Assembly: GCF_905163445.1 (NCBI RefSeq)
Contig: NC_053200.1
Span: forward strand, 13,888,001 to 13,952,000
Direction of reading: 5' to 3'
DNA length: 64,000 nt
Origin: Pararge aegeria
Lineage: Eukaryota; Arthropoda; Insecta; Lepidoptera; Nymphalidae
A model generated the notes under the pieces. That model was not told the DNA's origin and made no database searches. It saw only the letters and a program-made list of their open reading frames with translations. Shown piece by piece: positions 47,230-58,815 of this stretch; position 1 is the first letter of the stretch; every line of letters starts with the position of its first letter. The position numbers and the translations under genes are program-made.

Positions 47230-50200
47230 TTACTAAACTTGCATAAACGTCACTTGCTTTCTGTATACTAGACGTACTGAACTGTAGTACTTCTCTTATA
47301 CTTCTGTATAAGAGAAGTACTAAACTTGCATAAACGACACTTGCTTAAGTATACTAGAAGTACTAAACTTACCTAAAAGACACTTGCGACCTGTATACGA
47401 GACGTACTAAACTTGCATAAAATACACGTGCTTCCTGTATAAGAGAAGTACTAAACTTGCATAAACGACACTTGCTTACAGTATACTAGAAGTACTAAAC
47501 TTGCATAAACGACACTTGCTTTCAGTATACTAGAAGTACTAAACTTGCATAAAATACACTTGCTTCCTGTTTACGAGGCGTATTAAACTTGCATAAACGA
47601 CACTTGCTTCCTGTATACTAGACTTACTAAATTTGCATAAACGACACTCGCTTCCTGTATAAGAGACGTACCAAACTTGCATTAACGTCACTTCCTTCCA
47701 GTATACGGGACGTACTAAACATGCATAAAAGACACTTGCTTCCTGTATACGAGACGTACTAAACTTGCATAAACGACACTTGCTTCCTGTATACGAGACG
47801 TACTAAACTTGTAAAAAAGACACTTGCTTCCTATATACGAGACGTACTAAACTTGCATAAAATACACGTGCTTCCTGTATAAGAGAAGTACTAAACTTGC
47901 ATAAACGACACTTGCTTACAGTATACTAGAAGTACTAAACTTGCATAAAATACACTTGATTCCTGTTTACGAGGTGTATTAAACTTGCATAAACGACACT
48001 TGCTTCCTGTATACTAGACTTACTAAATTTGCATAAACGACACTCGCTTCCTGTATAAGAGACGTACCAAACTTGCATTAACGTCACTTCCTTCCAGTAT
48101 ACGGGACGTACTAAACATGCATAAAAGACACTTGCTTCCTGTATACGAGACGTACTAAACTTGCATAAACGACACTTGCTTCCTGTATACGAGACGTACT
48201 AAACTTGTAAAAAAGACACTTGCTTCCTATATACGAGACGTACTAAACTTGCATAAAATACACGTGCTTCCTGTATAAGAGAAGTACTAAACTTGCATAA
48301 ACGACACTTGCTTACAGTATACTAGAAGTACTAAACTTGCCTAAAAGACACTTGCGACCTGTATACGAGACGTACTGAACTTGTAAAAAAGACACTTGCT
48401 TCCTATATACGAGACGTACTAAACTTGCTTAAAATACACGTGCTTCCTGTATAAGAGAAGTACTAAACTTGCATAAACGACACTTGCTTACAGTATACTA
48501 GAAGTACTAAACTTGCATAAACGACACTTGCTTACAGTATACTAGAAGTACTAAACTTGCATAAAATACACTTGCTTCCTGTTTACGAGGCGTATTAAAC
48601 TTGCATAAACGACACTTGCTTCCTGTATACTAGACTTACTAAATTTGCATAAACGACACTCGCTTCCTGTATAAGAGACGTACCAAACTTGCATTAACGT
48701 CACTTCCTTCCAGTATACGGGACGTACTAAACATGCATAAAAGACACTTGCTTCCTGTATACGAGACGTACTAAACTTGTAAAAAAGACACTTGCTTCCT
48801 ATATACGAGACGTACTAAACTTGCATAAAATACACGTGCTTCCTGTATAAGAGAAGTACTAAACTTGCATAAACGACACTTGCTTACAGTATACTAGAAG
48901 TACTAAACTTGCCTAAAAGACACTTGCGACCTGTATACGAGACGAACTAAACTTGCATAAAATACACGTGCTTCCTGTATGAGAGAAGTACTAAACTTGC
49001 ATAAACGACACTTGCTTACAGTATACTAGAAGTACTAAACTTGCCTAAAAGACACTTGCGACCTGTATACGAGAAGTACTAAACTTGCATTAACGACACT
49101 TGCTTACAATATACTAGAAGTGCTAAACTTGCCTAAAAGACACTTGCAACCTGTATACGAGACGTACTGAACTTGTAAAAAAGACACTTGCTTCCTATAT
49201 ACGAGATGTATTAAACTTGCATAAAATACACGTGCTTCCTGTATAAGAGAAGTACTAAACTTTCATAAACGACACTTGCTTACAGTATACTAGAAGTACT
49301 AAACTTGCCTAAAAGACACTTGCGACCTGTATACGAGACGTACTGAACTTGTAAAAAAGACACTTGCTTCCTATATACGAGACGTACTAAACTTGCATAA
49401 AATACACGTGCTTCCTGTATAAGAGAAGTACTAAACTTGCATAAACGACACTTGCTTACAGTATACTAGAAGTACTAAACTTGCATAAACGACACTTGCT
49501 TACAGTATACTAGAAGTACTAAACTTGCATAAAATACACTTGCTTCCTGTTTACGAGGCGTATTAAACTTGCATAAACGACACTTGCTTCCTGTATACTA
49601 GACTTACTAAATTTGCATAAACGACACTCGCTTCCTGTATAAGAGACGTACCAAACTTGCATTAACGTCACTTCCTTCCAGTATACGGGACGTACTAAAC
49701 ATGCATAAAAGACACTTGCTTCCTGTTTACGAGACGTACTAAACTTGCATAAACGACACTTGCTTCCTGTATACGAGACGTACTAAACTTGTAAAAAAGA
49801 CACTTGCTTCCTATATACGAGACGTACTAAACTTGCATAAAATACACGTGCTTCCTGTATAAGAGAAGTACTAAACTTGCATAAACGACACTTGCTTACA
49901 GTATACTAGAAGTACTAAAATTGCCTAAAAGACACTTGCGACCTGTATACGAGACGTACTAAACTTGCATAAAATACACGTGCTTCCTGTATGAGAGAAG
50001 TACTAAACTTGCATAAACGACACTTGCTTACAGTATACTAGAAGTACTAAACTTGCCTAAAAGACACTTGCGACCTGTATACGAGAAGTACTAAACTTGC
50101 ATTAACGACACTTGCTTACAATATACTAGAAGTACTAAACTTGCCTAAAAGACACTTGCAACCTGTATACGAGACGTACTGAACTTGTATAAAAGACACT

Positions 50201-50706
50201 TGCTTCCTATATACGAGACGTACTAAACTTGCATAAAATACACGTGCTTCCTGTATAAGAGAAGTACTAAACTTGCATAAACGACACTTGCTTACAGTAT
50301 ACTAGAAGTACTAAACTTGCCTAAAAGACACTTCCGACCTGTATACGAGACGTACTGAACTTGTAAAAAAGACACTTGCTTCCTATATACGAGACGTACT
50401 AAACTTGCATAAAATACACGTGCTTCCTGTATAAGAGAAGTACTAAACTTGCATAAACGACACTTGCTTACAGTATACTAGAAGTATTAAACTTGCATAA
50501 ACGACACTTGCTTACAGTATACTAGAAGTACTAAACTTGCATAAAATACACTTGCTTCCTGTTTACGAGACGTATTAAACTTGCATAAACGACACTTGCT
50601 TCCTGTATACTAGACTTACTAAATTTGCATGAACGACACTCGCTTCTGTATAAGAGACGTACCAAACTTGCATTAACGTCACTTCCTTCCAGTATACGGG
50701 ACGTAC
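47230..50706. repeat. 44-bp satellite array, ~77 monomers with higher-order structure
   Basis: Monomers of exactly 44 bp have the plan ACTAAACTTGCATAAACGAC + ACTTGCTTCCTGTATACGAG + ACGT. At least nine monomer types recur in fixed order. One type (CGACACTCGCTTCCTGTATA) occurs at 47642, 48038, 48654, 49622 and 50634. The spacings of 396, 616, 968 and 1012 bp are exactly 9, 14, 22 and 23 monomers. The last two ~1-kb blocks are almost identical. Only rare single-base indels occur (near 47332 and 50646). All frames are closed, so it is not coding. Confidence 0.95.
47286..47321. repeat. Inverted monomer junction at the left edge of the satellite
   Basis: AGTACTTCTCTTATAC, loop TTCT, then its exact complement (47306-47321). 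The right arm is the TATAAGAGAAGTACT end of a normal monomer. The left arm is the same piece inverted, so the array begins with a head-to-head fragment. Confidence 0.8.
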
Positions 50707-50790
50707 ATAACCCTAACAGGTTAACATGTTAAATGTACAAACGTTTCATAGATGCCTGTGATAAGGTCTACATGAATAAAACATTTTTTT
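50707..50790 (+). mobile_element. LINE-B-related 3' end bordering the satellite
   Basis: AACATGTTAAATGTACAAACG, ATGCCTGTGATAAGGTCTAC and ATGAATAAAACATTTTTTTAAT match the 24540/41560 subfamily tail. Only the last ~80 bp remain to the right of the array. Confidence 0.6.
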
Positions 50791-51054
50791 AATTTGAATC
50801 TGTAAAAAATCGTTAGGAAATATTTTATTCGCAAAGTCCGCACGCGAATATAAATGGCGATATATTTTTCGCAGTGCGAGTAACCTGTACTTGCAATTAT
50901 ACGCCAGTTTCGCCGTAGATATGACTCACGCGCCATGGGGTCGCCGTAGCAGATAAAACTACTACTATAAGTAAAACGTACTTGATTATTGATGCGTCAT
51001 GTTAGCAAGATGACGCTGAGAATTCAAAATGAGGTTCAAAAAACATATACTTTG

Positions 51055-51125
51055 ACTAGCTGTTGCCCGCGACTTCGTTCGCGTTTGTTTCGGTATTTTT
51101 TTAATCCATGGTGAATAACGTGTGA
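51055..51125 (-). mobile_element. Helitron-like 3' end (minus)
   Basis: GACTAGCTGTTGCCCGCGAC and TTCGTTCGCG on plus give, in complement, a CGCGA..TCGCG hairpin followed by CTAGT. The rest of the element is not traceable. Minus-strand open frames 50986-51372 mostly read this and the neighbouring SINE-2. Confidence 0.45.
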
Positions 51126-51297
51126 TAACGTGTACCGTGAGTGACGGAAGATGAGAATATCTATCAAGAGGTTCTTTGTTCCTCCTCCGTGCCTCAGAGA
51201 ACACTCTAAAGAGTATGTCCTGCGCCTGATCTCTTTCCTCGTGTCGGAGCTGTCGTCCCGTCCAATTATGGGAATAAGGGAATAAAGAGTGCACCTG

Positions 51298-51412
51298 AAG
51301 CAGTGATAGCCCAGTGGGTAAGGCTTCGGATTTTCTTTGTGGAGACCGAGTTCGAGCCCCGGCACGCACCACTGACCTTTCAGAGCTATGTGCGTTTTTA
51401 ATTTATGCGATT
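51298..51412 (+). mobile_element. SINE-2 head fragment
   Basis: GCAGTGATAGCCCAGTGGG (A box), CGAGTTCGAGCCCCGGCACG (B box) and CTATGTGCGTTTTTAATTTA. The body is missing. Confidence 0.75.
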
Positions 51413-51699
51413 CTTAATAAGAAACTATTTCCGACAAAACAGATACATGTCCTCTGTATCTACCCTACACGATAAACTAAAATTTTGCTTCAGAAAAAAT
51501 GGGTACCTTCGTCAGTTATTAAATTTGTTAAATTCTGGGATCCCATAAAAAACCTGTGCAGGCTTCTAATGGAGCAGCCACTTAGCATTTTAGGCCGCGT
51601 TTTAGTTTCATTTAGTCATGCTAAAGACCTACGTGCTGTGTGACGTGTTGCCCGGAAATACGCTTAGTAACCACAGAAGTAAGTGACCTATTAATATTA

Positions 51700-51880
51700 T
51701 ATAACTCTTTATAAGTATACCACATCATTACTATATATAAAACAAAATACATAAATATGAAGACGTAGAACACAAAAGGCGGCCCTTTCGCTTAAAAGTG
51801 ATCTCAGCGGGTCAACCTTAGAATTACGAAAAAAGGAGGAGAATATACTGCAGGTTACCTAGGAAAACAAGTAGTTAAAT
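51700..51880 (-). mobile_element. LINE-C 3' UTR fragment (minus)
   Basis: AACTCTTTATAAGTATACCAC, ACAAAAGGCGGCCCTTTCGC and CAACCTTAGAATTACGAAAA correspond to 19505-19640 of the intact LINE-C. No coding part. Confidence 0.7.
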
Positions 51881-52799
51881 CACAGGACATTTGCTGTCAT
51901 AAACTTTCAGATTCCACTAATCACGTTGAATCCGTCTTAGACAGATGCATAGATTAAACATAAATCATCTTCACAGATAAACAATTATGGAACAGTACCT
52001 ACTAATTTTAGATCTAGTAGAATATAACCTCTATACATTCTCGCTGCACAGTATTTATATCAATGTCCACAGTCTAGATAATATCGACATTTAGCACGAG
52101 AAAAGTTCGAAGAACAAAATAAATGTTATTTTAATTTTAATGTTTTAGAGATCACTACTACTCCACTTACCTATCGAAGTAAAGAGATTGTAAATGGATA
52201 GGTACCTACCTAATTACTGTGAATTATTATAAAGACAAACAGAGATTGTTGCGGAGGTATGAATTTCTAGTCCAAACATAAATACTCGAGTTTCTAATTA
52301 ATTACAACAGATACAACACTGACGGACAGTTTGATTTACAGCTTTATAATTAAATTGATATTTTAAACGCGACGATAACAATGTTACTAACACCTTTGAC
52401 AGTGGCGCCGCTACTCGACGCTAGATGGTGCTTTCATAAACTTTTTACATGTGACACGAATTTAATTTTTTTTCTGTATTTATATGCCTAGTTCGTATAG
52501 CAAAAACAAATTTTAAATACTGATTGTCTATTGAAAAGTTTCTTCCATTTTTAAACATCACTACAATAAGTATCAAGTTATTGTCTTTGAATAATAATTT
52601 TAATATATAGACGCGAAGCGACGCGAGGCGAGTAGGTAGGTATCTATCATTTTCATTACTTTTGTAGTGTAAAATAATATAGTATAATATTTTAAAACAC
52701 GATAAAATAATTAAAAATTTAAATATAAAGTGCGGTACAATATACAACGCGTAAAAGTAAGCCGAAATAATACTACACAGGCTATATATAGGTACATTA
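51881..52799. other. AT-rich intronic stretch without recognised features
   Basis: No exon, SINE or terminal repeats recognised. There is a small CG-rich run at about 52615-52635 (GACGCGAAGCGACGCGAGGC). Confidence 0.4.
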
Positions 52800-53135
52800 T
52801 TTCATGTCTCTGAGACTTATCTATGAAACCGTAACGCTAATAGTTTCTGAGTAAAGCAAGGCAATAGTATCCACTGAAAGAAATCATATACAGCCCTAAC
52901 ATTACATACAATATGTAAAATCAAGTTATTCCTGCCACTTTATTAGGTACTTACTTGTCGCGTATCGTAGGTATTATGCGCGTGTCGTTCTTTTATCTTC
53001 AAAAAAGTTGTTATAAGAAAACACGAAGAATGTTTTGGGTTCGTTTGTATGGAAAAATAAAAATGCATTGCAGGGTGATTCCCTATGAAATAACCTTACG
53101 CTTCCTTCAACAGTATTTCGTAATTCGTTTACAGA
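52800..53135 (+). repeat. R3 interspersed repeat, fullest copy
   Basis: Runs from GTCTCTGAGACTTATCTATG through GAAAGAAATCATATACAGCC, TTATTAGGTACTTACTTGTCGCG and CAGGGTGATTCCCTATGAAA to CTTCCTTCAACAGTATTTCG. Compare 9165, 24160 and 33345. Confidence 0.6.
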
Positions 53136-53680
53136 TTTATTTATTTATTTATAAAATTTTGCTTGAACATGTTACAAAAAATAAATTAGTACCTAGATTG
53201 TAAATAGAAATATGATATGTTAGGTACCTTCCATCTAAAAACTTTTTCCTGTCTATTATATAACAGTAGGTACCTAGTAGGACTGACTATCTTGTTAGTA
53301 CGGCAGGGCCACTAACTAAATAGAACTACATAATTTATGGATAACTACAACTATAACTCATACTTTATATGTTAATTGCTATTTGTTGTTTTTTTTCCTA
53401 AATAAAAGATTTTATTATATTATTATTACAAGACAAATGAATGAAAGATGACATTAAACATTATACAAGACGATATTAATATAGTAGAGTGATACTCTGC
53501 GAATATTGAAGTAAAGGTCATTAAATATTCTCAGAGTATCTCAACAATTCACGGAACAACGCTGTCCACCCGTCGTGGAATAGATCGCATTGAACATTGC
53601 TGTCCAAGAACGCATTGAATGGCAACAATGAACGCGGTATAGGTGCCATGCTCCGTGCAACAGTGTTACAGGAAGGGACC

Positions 53681-53950
53681 ATGAATAATTTGTTTTTTCG
53701 TGGACGAAGGGTCTTTCGGTTATGAAGATATGGAGCATCGACATCTCCTCGTAAGATTTACACCATTATATATACACATAATTAAATTTTACCTACCTAG
53801 CAAGAGACAACGAATAATTTGTTTTCTCGTGGACGAAGGTTATTTCTTTTGGGGCACGTATACAACACAGTCGGTTACGCAGATCTAGACCATCGAAATA
53901 TCCTCGTAATATTTGCACAATTATATTTATACATAATTGAATGGTACCTA
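53681..53950 (+). repeat. Diverged tandem duplication (~130 bp)
   Basis: GAATAATTTGTTTTTTCGTGG at 53681 and GAATAATTTGTTTTCTCGTGG at 53810 begin two units that align over their whole length with many substitutions. In one frame the units read FGYEDMEHRHLLVRFTPLYI and VGYADLDHRNILVIFAQLYL respectively, so the amino acids align as well as the bases. Splice sites and start are not evident. It may be an old coding remnant or simply a duplication. Confidence 0.5.
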
Positions 53951-54181
53951 GGAAAAATTGCGTGTACGTCTCGGCCGAGTAAAGTCGTGCGATCTTTACG
54001 TAATATATTCCAGGACGTTGCCAAGTTAAATTTAAAGCGATATCTGATTATAAGATAATGAATAACTCTTCACGATTATCCAATACGTAGATCTTGAGTT
54101 ATGCTTCCAAGTTGAAGATGGATAGCTTTATGCGATACGGATAGTTTGTCCGCCTATGGTTAAGTAAAAGTAAGTAGGTAT

Positions 54182-54480
54182 TTGTGTGAAAGCTGTGTAA
54201 AAAAAAAACTACAAATTTTGGAACATCGTCGCAAGGTCGCCTGCCTTTCGGTATTCTATAAGATATATTTCGGAGATTGTGCTCAAGATTGTGTGCTCAA
54301 GATTGTGAGAAGATGTCACGAAGTTTCCCGAACGCTGCCTATCCGAATTAGATTCGGCGGTTTACCTCTTTCTCGAAATTGGACCTACCTAACTGGAAAG
54401 TGTGACCTAGGTATATGTACCTACTCGTCAACAATTTCGAGTGCAACAACAATTATTGGGTGGAGCGCAACATGAGTGTT
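54182..54480 (+). pseudogene. LINE-D RT C-terminal fragment
   Basis: LQILEHRRKVACLSVFYKIY and FGDCAQD match the 'L..RR.VA.LSVFY..Y.G.C..' region of the LINE-D copy at 28860-29270. A small GTGCTCAAGATT duplication (about 54280-54305) follows and then only weak similarity. 5'-truncated and inactive. Confidence 0.55.
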
Positions 54481-54779
54481 AGACATAATTTTCGTCTTGC
54501 CCATGTTCATACGAAGTATTATAGTTTACACGTTGTATATATTTCACATGTATAAAGTCGCCACATATAGAAAGTTTCAGTCTCATTGCGTAAAAATAAT
54601 TTAACAACGAGTTCATGACTAAAGGCACGTTTAAATAAACCGCAGAATTCCCGCCTAGGATTATGTAAGTGCAAAACAGGCAAAACTCCACGTTGACAAA
54701 TGTATGAACCCAACAATTGCTTACAAATAAGTGTGCAACTTATGAATGTGTATGAAAATTGACTTACGTAGTATTCAGA

Positions 54780-55075
54780 CGGCCTGCACGGCGCAGTGGT
54801 GAGTGCTGGGTAGAGGTCCTGGGTTCCATTACCAGTGGGTTATTTATAATTACAGAATGGTCTCAGAAGAGGTTTTGACCGTGGCTAGATGCAACCCTAC
54901 CGACGAAGACGTGTTGTGTTCCAGTACAATATCGCATAGAAACTGATTAGGGATATGGGTTTAATTTAACTGACATACCCGCTAACAGGTTAGCCCGTTA
55001 CCATCTTAGACTGCATCATCACTTAGCACCACGTGAGATTGCAGTCAAGGGCTTACTTGTAGTGGAATAAAAGAA
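54780..55075 (+). mobile_element. SINE-3, fullest plus copy
   Basis: Head GCCTGCACGGCGCAGTGGTG (A box) and GGTCCTGGGTTCCATTACC (B box). Body with TACAGAATGGTCTCAGAAGA, GACCGTGGCTAGATGCAACC and AACAGGTTAGCCCGTTACCA. Tail GAGATTGCAGTCAAGGGCTT followed by AATAAAAGAAATAAA. This is the reference for the other SINE-3 pieces. Confidence 0.75.
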
Positions 55076-56458
55076 ATAAACGCGTTAAAAGTTACACTTC
55101 TTCGGCGTAACAAGAAAAAAATCTTTTCAAAAATTTTATGTTTCGCCTTATAACAAAGAAAAAAGTAATTTAATACATTGAAAGTTTTATTATAACGCAT
55201 TATCTAGTTAAATAAAGTTTATTTAAACAACAAAAAAAATACATAATTAAAGAAATGGACATTTTTATTTTAGCATGCAACTTATACATATTGATATTAA
55301 GTTATTTTGAAAAACTGAAATGTTGACTATAGCTAACTTCAGTATCGTAAAAATTTACTCTCGTCATTCCTCCCCAACGCGCCAAAAGAAGTATAACTTC
55401 AAAAATCTTAATTGCTATAGACTGCAACACCAAAATACGAGTAGTTATGCTGAGTTTTGTCACTTTTAAAAGACATACATACTGCATATTCTGGAATTAG
55501 GACAGAGCGCGAAAAAATCCATTTTTCCAAGACTTTGTCGTTTATTTAGACAAAGTCCAGCTTGTCATTTATTGAGAAATGTTAATATCTCTTTATTGGA
55601 TAAAGCGGTCCTGTTGTAGATTATTGATAACCTTTCGCCTTCCCGGCTGGCGAGCGACGTAAGCGATTATTTATGGCTTTCTAGTTTCTATTCCTTTTGA
55701 ATTTATCTCAACAATAACTGGGAATAAGTAATTTTGTATAGGCGCCATTTGTCGTTGCGCATGTTGGGAATTATTTTAGGGTTGCTAACTAAAATAATTG
55801 TATATTTGATTTATATTTCTTTTATGTCACCACTGACATAAGAGAAATGTTCCGAAAACGTAAAGATGTACCCGAACATTTAAATAAAAGCTTAATATTT
55901 ATTATAATGTAAAAGAATGCAAAGGCATGTTACAAACTTAGCCGGGTTTATTTTAACCACCAATATCTTTTGTTTAACCACCAACTACAACTAAATAAGT
56001 AAACAAACGTGGCGGATAGTTTAACAGGCACTTAATAGCTACCCATTCCATAGGTTCATTTAGTTTTCCTCTTTCTTACTCATCATATTGTGGTTAAAGA
56101 CTTCAGTAGACCTCCTTATAATGTTCAGTTATTGTTTAATTTTACATCGAACAACCGTTTAGGTAGTATTGTAGTGCAACTCAAACGTTCAATATTTTTT
56201 CCATTTAATTTTAATAATTAACTACGATAATATTGTATTTAATTGATTGAGTTAACTAGTGAACTTCAAAAACTTAAATCCAAAGTGATAATATAATAGT
56301 GAGAACTGAAGTACTTTTACGTTGTTTTCCAAATATAGTTATAACTTGGAAAAATTGGATTTGAATTTTCATTTTAATTGAAGTTGGAGTTAAGTTTTAC
56401 AAGTTACTACTTTCTTAATAATACAGTGTACAGTAACATACAGTGTTTGTATTATATA
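55076..56458 (+). promoter_or_regulatory. Flank and probable promoter of exon 1b
   Basis: A 1.4-kb stretch nearly free of recognised repeats. Two TCAGT words that fit the arthropod initiator lie at about 56103 and 56125, some 330-350 bp before the ATG at 56459. The 5' leader is AT-rich with several upstream ATGs. No TATA box could be assigned with confidence. Confidence 0.3.
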
Positions 56459-56536
56459 ATGGTTACCTCAAATTCAATACGACGCAGTTTAGAGGGAATA
56501 AAGAAAATGGCCACATTAACAAGGAACAGTATTCAG
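56459..56536 (+). CDS. Alternative first coding exon 1b
   Basis: ATG at 56459 opens 26 codons, MVTSNSIRRSLEGIKKMATL then TRNSIQ, ending CAG|GTATTT in phase 0. A second in-frame Met is at codon 17. The peptide is basic and polar, with R-R-S-L resembling a phosphorylation site for a basophilic kinase. It shares no sequence with exons 1a or 1c but has the same phase and strand, and lies before the same exon at 61294. Tissue- or stage-specific N-termini from alternative promoters are the likely explanation. The GTATTT donor is weaker than that of 1a. Confidence 0.5.
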
Positions 56537-56577
56537 GTATTTTGCATAGATCCTATTTAATTTCGATCAATAATATA

Positions 56578-56792
56578 GATACGCTGTAATAGCGCAGTGG
56601 GTAGGGCTAGGAGCTCGACTTCACTTTCGGGGGGCCGAGTTCGAATCCCAGCACGCACCACTAACTTAGTTATGTGCGTTTTAAGTAATTGAAAATATAA
56701 CTTGCTTCGATGGTGAAGGAAAACATCGAAACCTGCATGCCAGAGAGTTCTATATAATGTTCTCAAAGGTATGTGTGTAGTGTGTAACCTAC
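56578..56792 (+). mobile_element. SINE-2
   Basis: ACGCTGTAATAGCGCAGTGG (A box), GAGTTCGAATCCCAGCACG (B box), TTATGTGCGTTTTAAGTAAT, CTTGCTTCGATGGTGAAGG and TAATGTTCTCAAAGGTATG. The last third is absent. Confidence 0.85.
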
Positions 56793-57509
56793 ACATTTTA
56801 TCACGCTCTTAAATTTGACACATGCTATCAGTATGGCATGTGGCAGTTGCGAGACTACATAACTATTCCGCCATTATGACAAGTTTATTTGTAAGGCTTT
56901 GCCGGCGCTCGGTAGATTAGCAACTTATACTAGGCGCGACCGAAGCCACCCAGTATAAGGAAGTAAGTATTCAATAAACAGTTTGATAAGATTGAAAGTG
57001 CGAGATTGTATAATAAAGTAGTAGGTAAACTTATTTATCGTTCATCGATTGGCGTGAATATAATCGGTCGCAAAGTAGTACAAGTGAATATCTTGAGAAT
57101 GAGTTAGCAAATTATTGTATGATTAATCTGTTATTTACTGTAAATAATTAAATAGTTCAAACAAACTAAAAAAACACGCTTGGTATAAAAAACTAAACTA
57201 ATTTCTTTCTTTTAGTTTATTCATAATAGCGATTTTTTTTAGTTTTTCTTGATCTATTATTTTATTAGAGCAAAATTAATCGGTATCCCATCCACCATTA
57301 AAGAGATAAAATATTTTTTTTATTCAGTGCGCCCGTCTCTCGAAATGCAAGTTATAATTATTATTTAAAACAAACATTAAAAAGTAATAGCTAACGCCCT
57401 CTACCATCCATACCATACCATAGCTTAATGTTTTCTGTGGAATTTGTTAAGTACGCGAACTCCATAGGTTTTTTACATTTGGGTCTAGATGGCGCTGTAG
57501 TAATTAGTA

Positions 57510-57700
57510 AAAAATCTTATTTTTTATAGTGAAAATTGGAATAATCTTTTCAGATTAGTGTATTGTCATCGTTCCTCGATATGTCTACAAAGTTTGAAAG
57601 AAATCTGACCGTTTAAAGTGGGTCAAAATCGCGCCGAAAGAAGTCGGTTACAAACAAACATACAAGTGAAGCTAATATAAAGCGTGTAAAAAAGGTTTAC
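57510..57700. repeat. Interspersed repeat fragment
   Basis: CGTTCCTCGATATGTCTACA, AAGTTTGAAAGAAATCTGAC, GTTTAAAGTGGGTCAAAATC and GCCGAAAGAAGTCGGTTACA. This text is typical of a moderately repeated lepidopteran family by recollection. There is one copy here, so the call is weak. Confidence 0.3.
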
Positions 57701-57777
57701 ATGTCCGCGAAATTGCTTTATAGATAATAATTAAAAACCACGATTACCATTTCCTTATTATGAATGAATGTGTGGAA

Positions 57778-58096
57778 GATGCGTTGATAGCGCATTGGTT
57801 AGGAGCTCGACTTCACTTTCGGGGGGCCGAGCTCGAATCCCAACTCGCACCTTAAACTTTTCTAAGTTATATGCGTTTTAAATAATTAAAAATATCACTT
57901 GCTTCGATGGTGAAGAAAATATCGTGAGGAAACCTGCACGCCTGCGAGTTCTACATTATGTACTCAAAGGTGTGTGGCGTCCACCAATCCGCACTGGGCG
58001 AGCGTGGTGGACTACGCCTTTACCCCTTCTCATCATTAGAGGAGACCCGTGCTCTGTAGTAGGCCGGTAAGGGGTTGATGTGATGTCGATGATGAA
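57778..58096 (+). mobile_element. SINE-2, complete
   Basis: GATGCGTTGATAGCGCATTGG (A box, one change), GAGCTCGAATCCCAACTCGC (B box), AAGTTATATGCGTTTTAAAT, GAGGAAACCTGCACGCCTGC and GGCGTCCACCAATCCGCACT. It ends CCGGTAAGGGGTTGATGTGATG. Confidence 0.85.
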
Positions 58097-58208
58097 TTAA
58101 TGTTAGCTAAGAATACCTATAAAATAGGTATTGACTCGAGTACGCCGAGTTTGGCGTAGTATTCATAACTGTATTTTACAAGATCGGAGCATAGATATAG
58201 ATAGATTT

Positions 58209-58474
58209 GACGGCCGATTGGCGCAGTTTGCAGCGACCCTGCTTTCTGAGCCCATGGCCGTGGGTTCGATTCCCACTACTGGAATATGTTTGTGTGATGA
58301 GCATGAATGTTTTTCAGTGTCTGGGTGTTTATACGTATATTCTAAGTATTTATGTATATTATTCATAAAACTATTCATCAGTCATCTTAGTACCCATAAA
58401 ACAAGCTACGCTTACTTTGGGGCTAGAAGGCGATGTGTGTATTGTCGTAGTATATTTATTATTTATTTATTTAT
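58209..58474 (+). mobile_element. SINE-1, complete
   Basis: GACGGCCGATTGGCGCAGTT (A box), CGTGGGTTCGATTCCCACTA (B box), GTGTGATGAGCATGAATG, TTTTCAGTGTCTGGGTGTTT, ACAAGCTACGCTTACTTTGG and a TTTATTATTTATTTATTTAT tail. It lies in the intron before exon 1c. Confidence 0.9.
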
Positions 58475-58585
58475 AGATGGCTGCCCGCACACAGTAAATA
58501 TTATAGATCATATATATATTGACAATAGTTTTTACCAACACTCCAGCTCGTTAATATGCCCCGCTCACGAGCAATATTACCAACT

Positions 58586-58815
58586 AGCGGACCCCCACGA
58601 CTTCGTCCGCGTGTAAGTCAATCGTGAAGCTAGAATATATTTGATGCTAACATCATAATCATCGTGGGTAGCGATATAATAGTACCTATTATTATTTTAC
58701 GTGGTATTTTAGTTGATGCAAACATATTACATACATACATACATACATCCATCCATACATCCATCCGTACATCCATCCTCACAAACTTTCACATTTATAA
58801 TATTAGTAGGGTGGT
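58586..58815 (-). mobile_element. Helitron-like element (minus) with ACAT repeats
   Basis: Starts AACTAGCGGACCCCCACGAC and TTCGTCCGCG. The far end has (ACAT)n and (ATCC)n tetranucleotides and CACATTTATAATATTAGTAGG. Confidence 0.45.

Noticed and set aside
47230..50706. A CRISPR-like or gene-coding tandem array
   Set aside because: Units are 44 bp with no unique spacers, variation is spread over the whole monomer, and all frames are closed. It is satellite DNA in a eukaryotic context.
50706..50725. Telomere-like TAACCCTAACAGG at the satellite's right border
   Set aside because: Only about one and a half units are present, insects use TTAGG, and the sequence continues into a LINE 3' end also seen at 24.6 kb.
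51036..51372. 109-128 codon minus-strand frames at 51 kb
   Set aside because: They read through a SINE-2 head and a Helitron-like end; two overlapping frames are open together, which points to composition rather than coding.
54182..54475. Host gene for a 97-residue cysteine-containing protein
   Set aside because: The HRRKVACLSVFYKIY segment matches a LINE reverse-transcriptase C-terminus also present at 28.9-29.2 kb.
58209..58290. tRNA genes at the SINE heads (also 10582, 40230, 61450, 63667, 56578, 57778 and others)
   Set aside because: A and B boxes are present but no cloverleaf with a proper anticodon and acceptor stem is evident, and each head continues into the same conserved SINE body and tail.
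58131..58616. 161-codon plus-strand frame at 58 kb and similar one at 61303-61770
   Set aside because: Most of each is SINE-1 translated. Only the first part of the second frame (to 61393) is real exon sequence.
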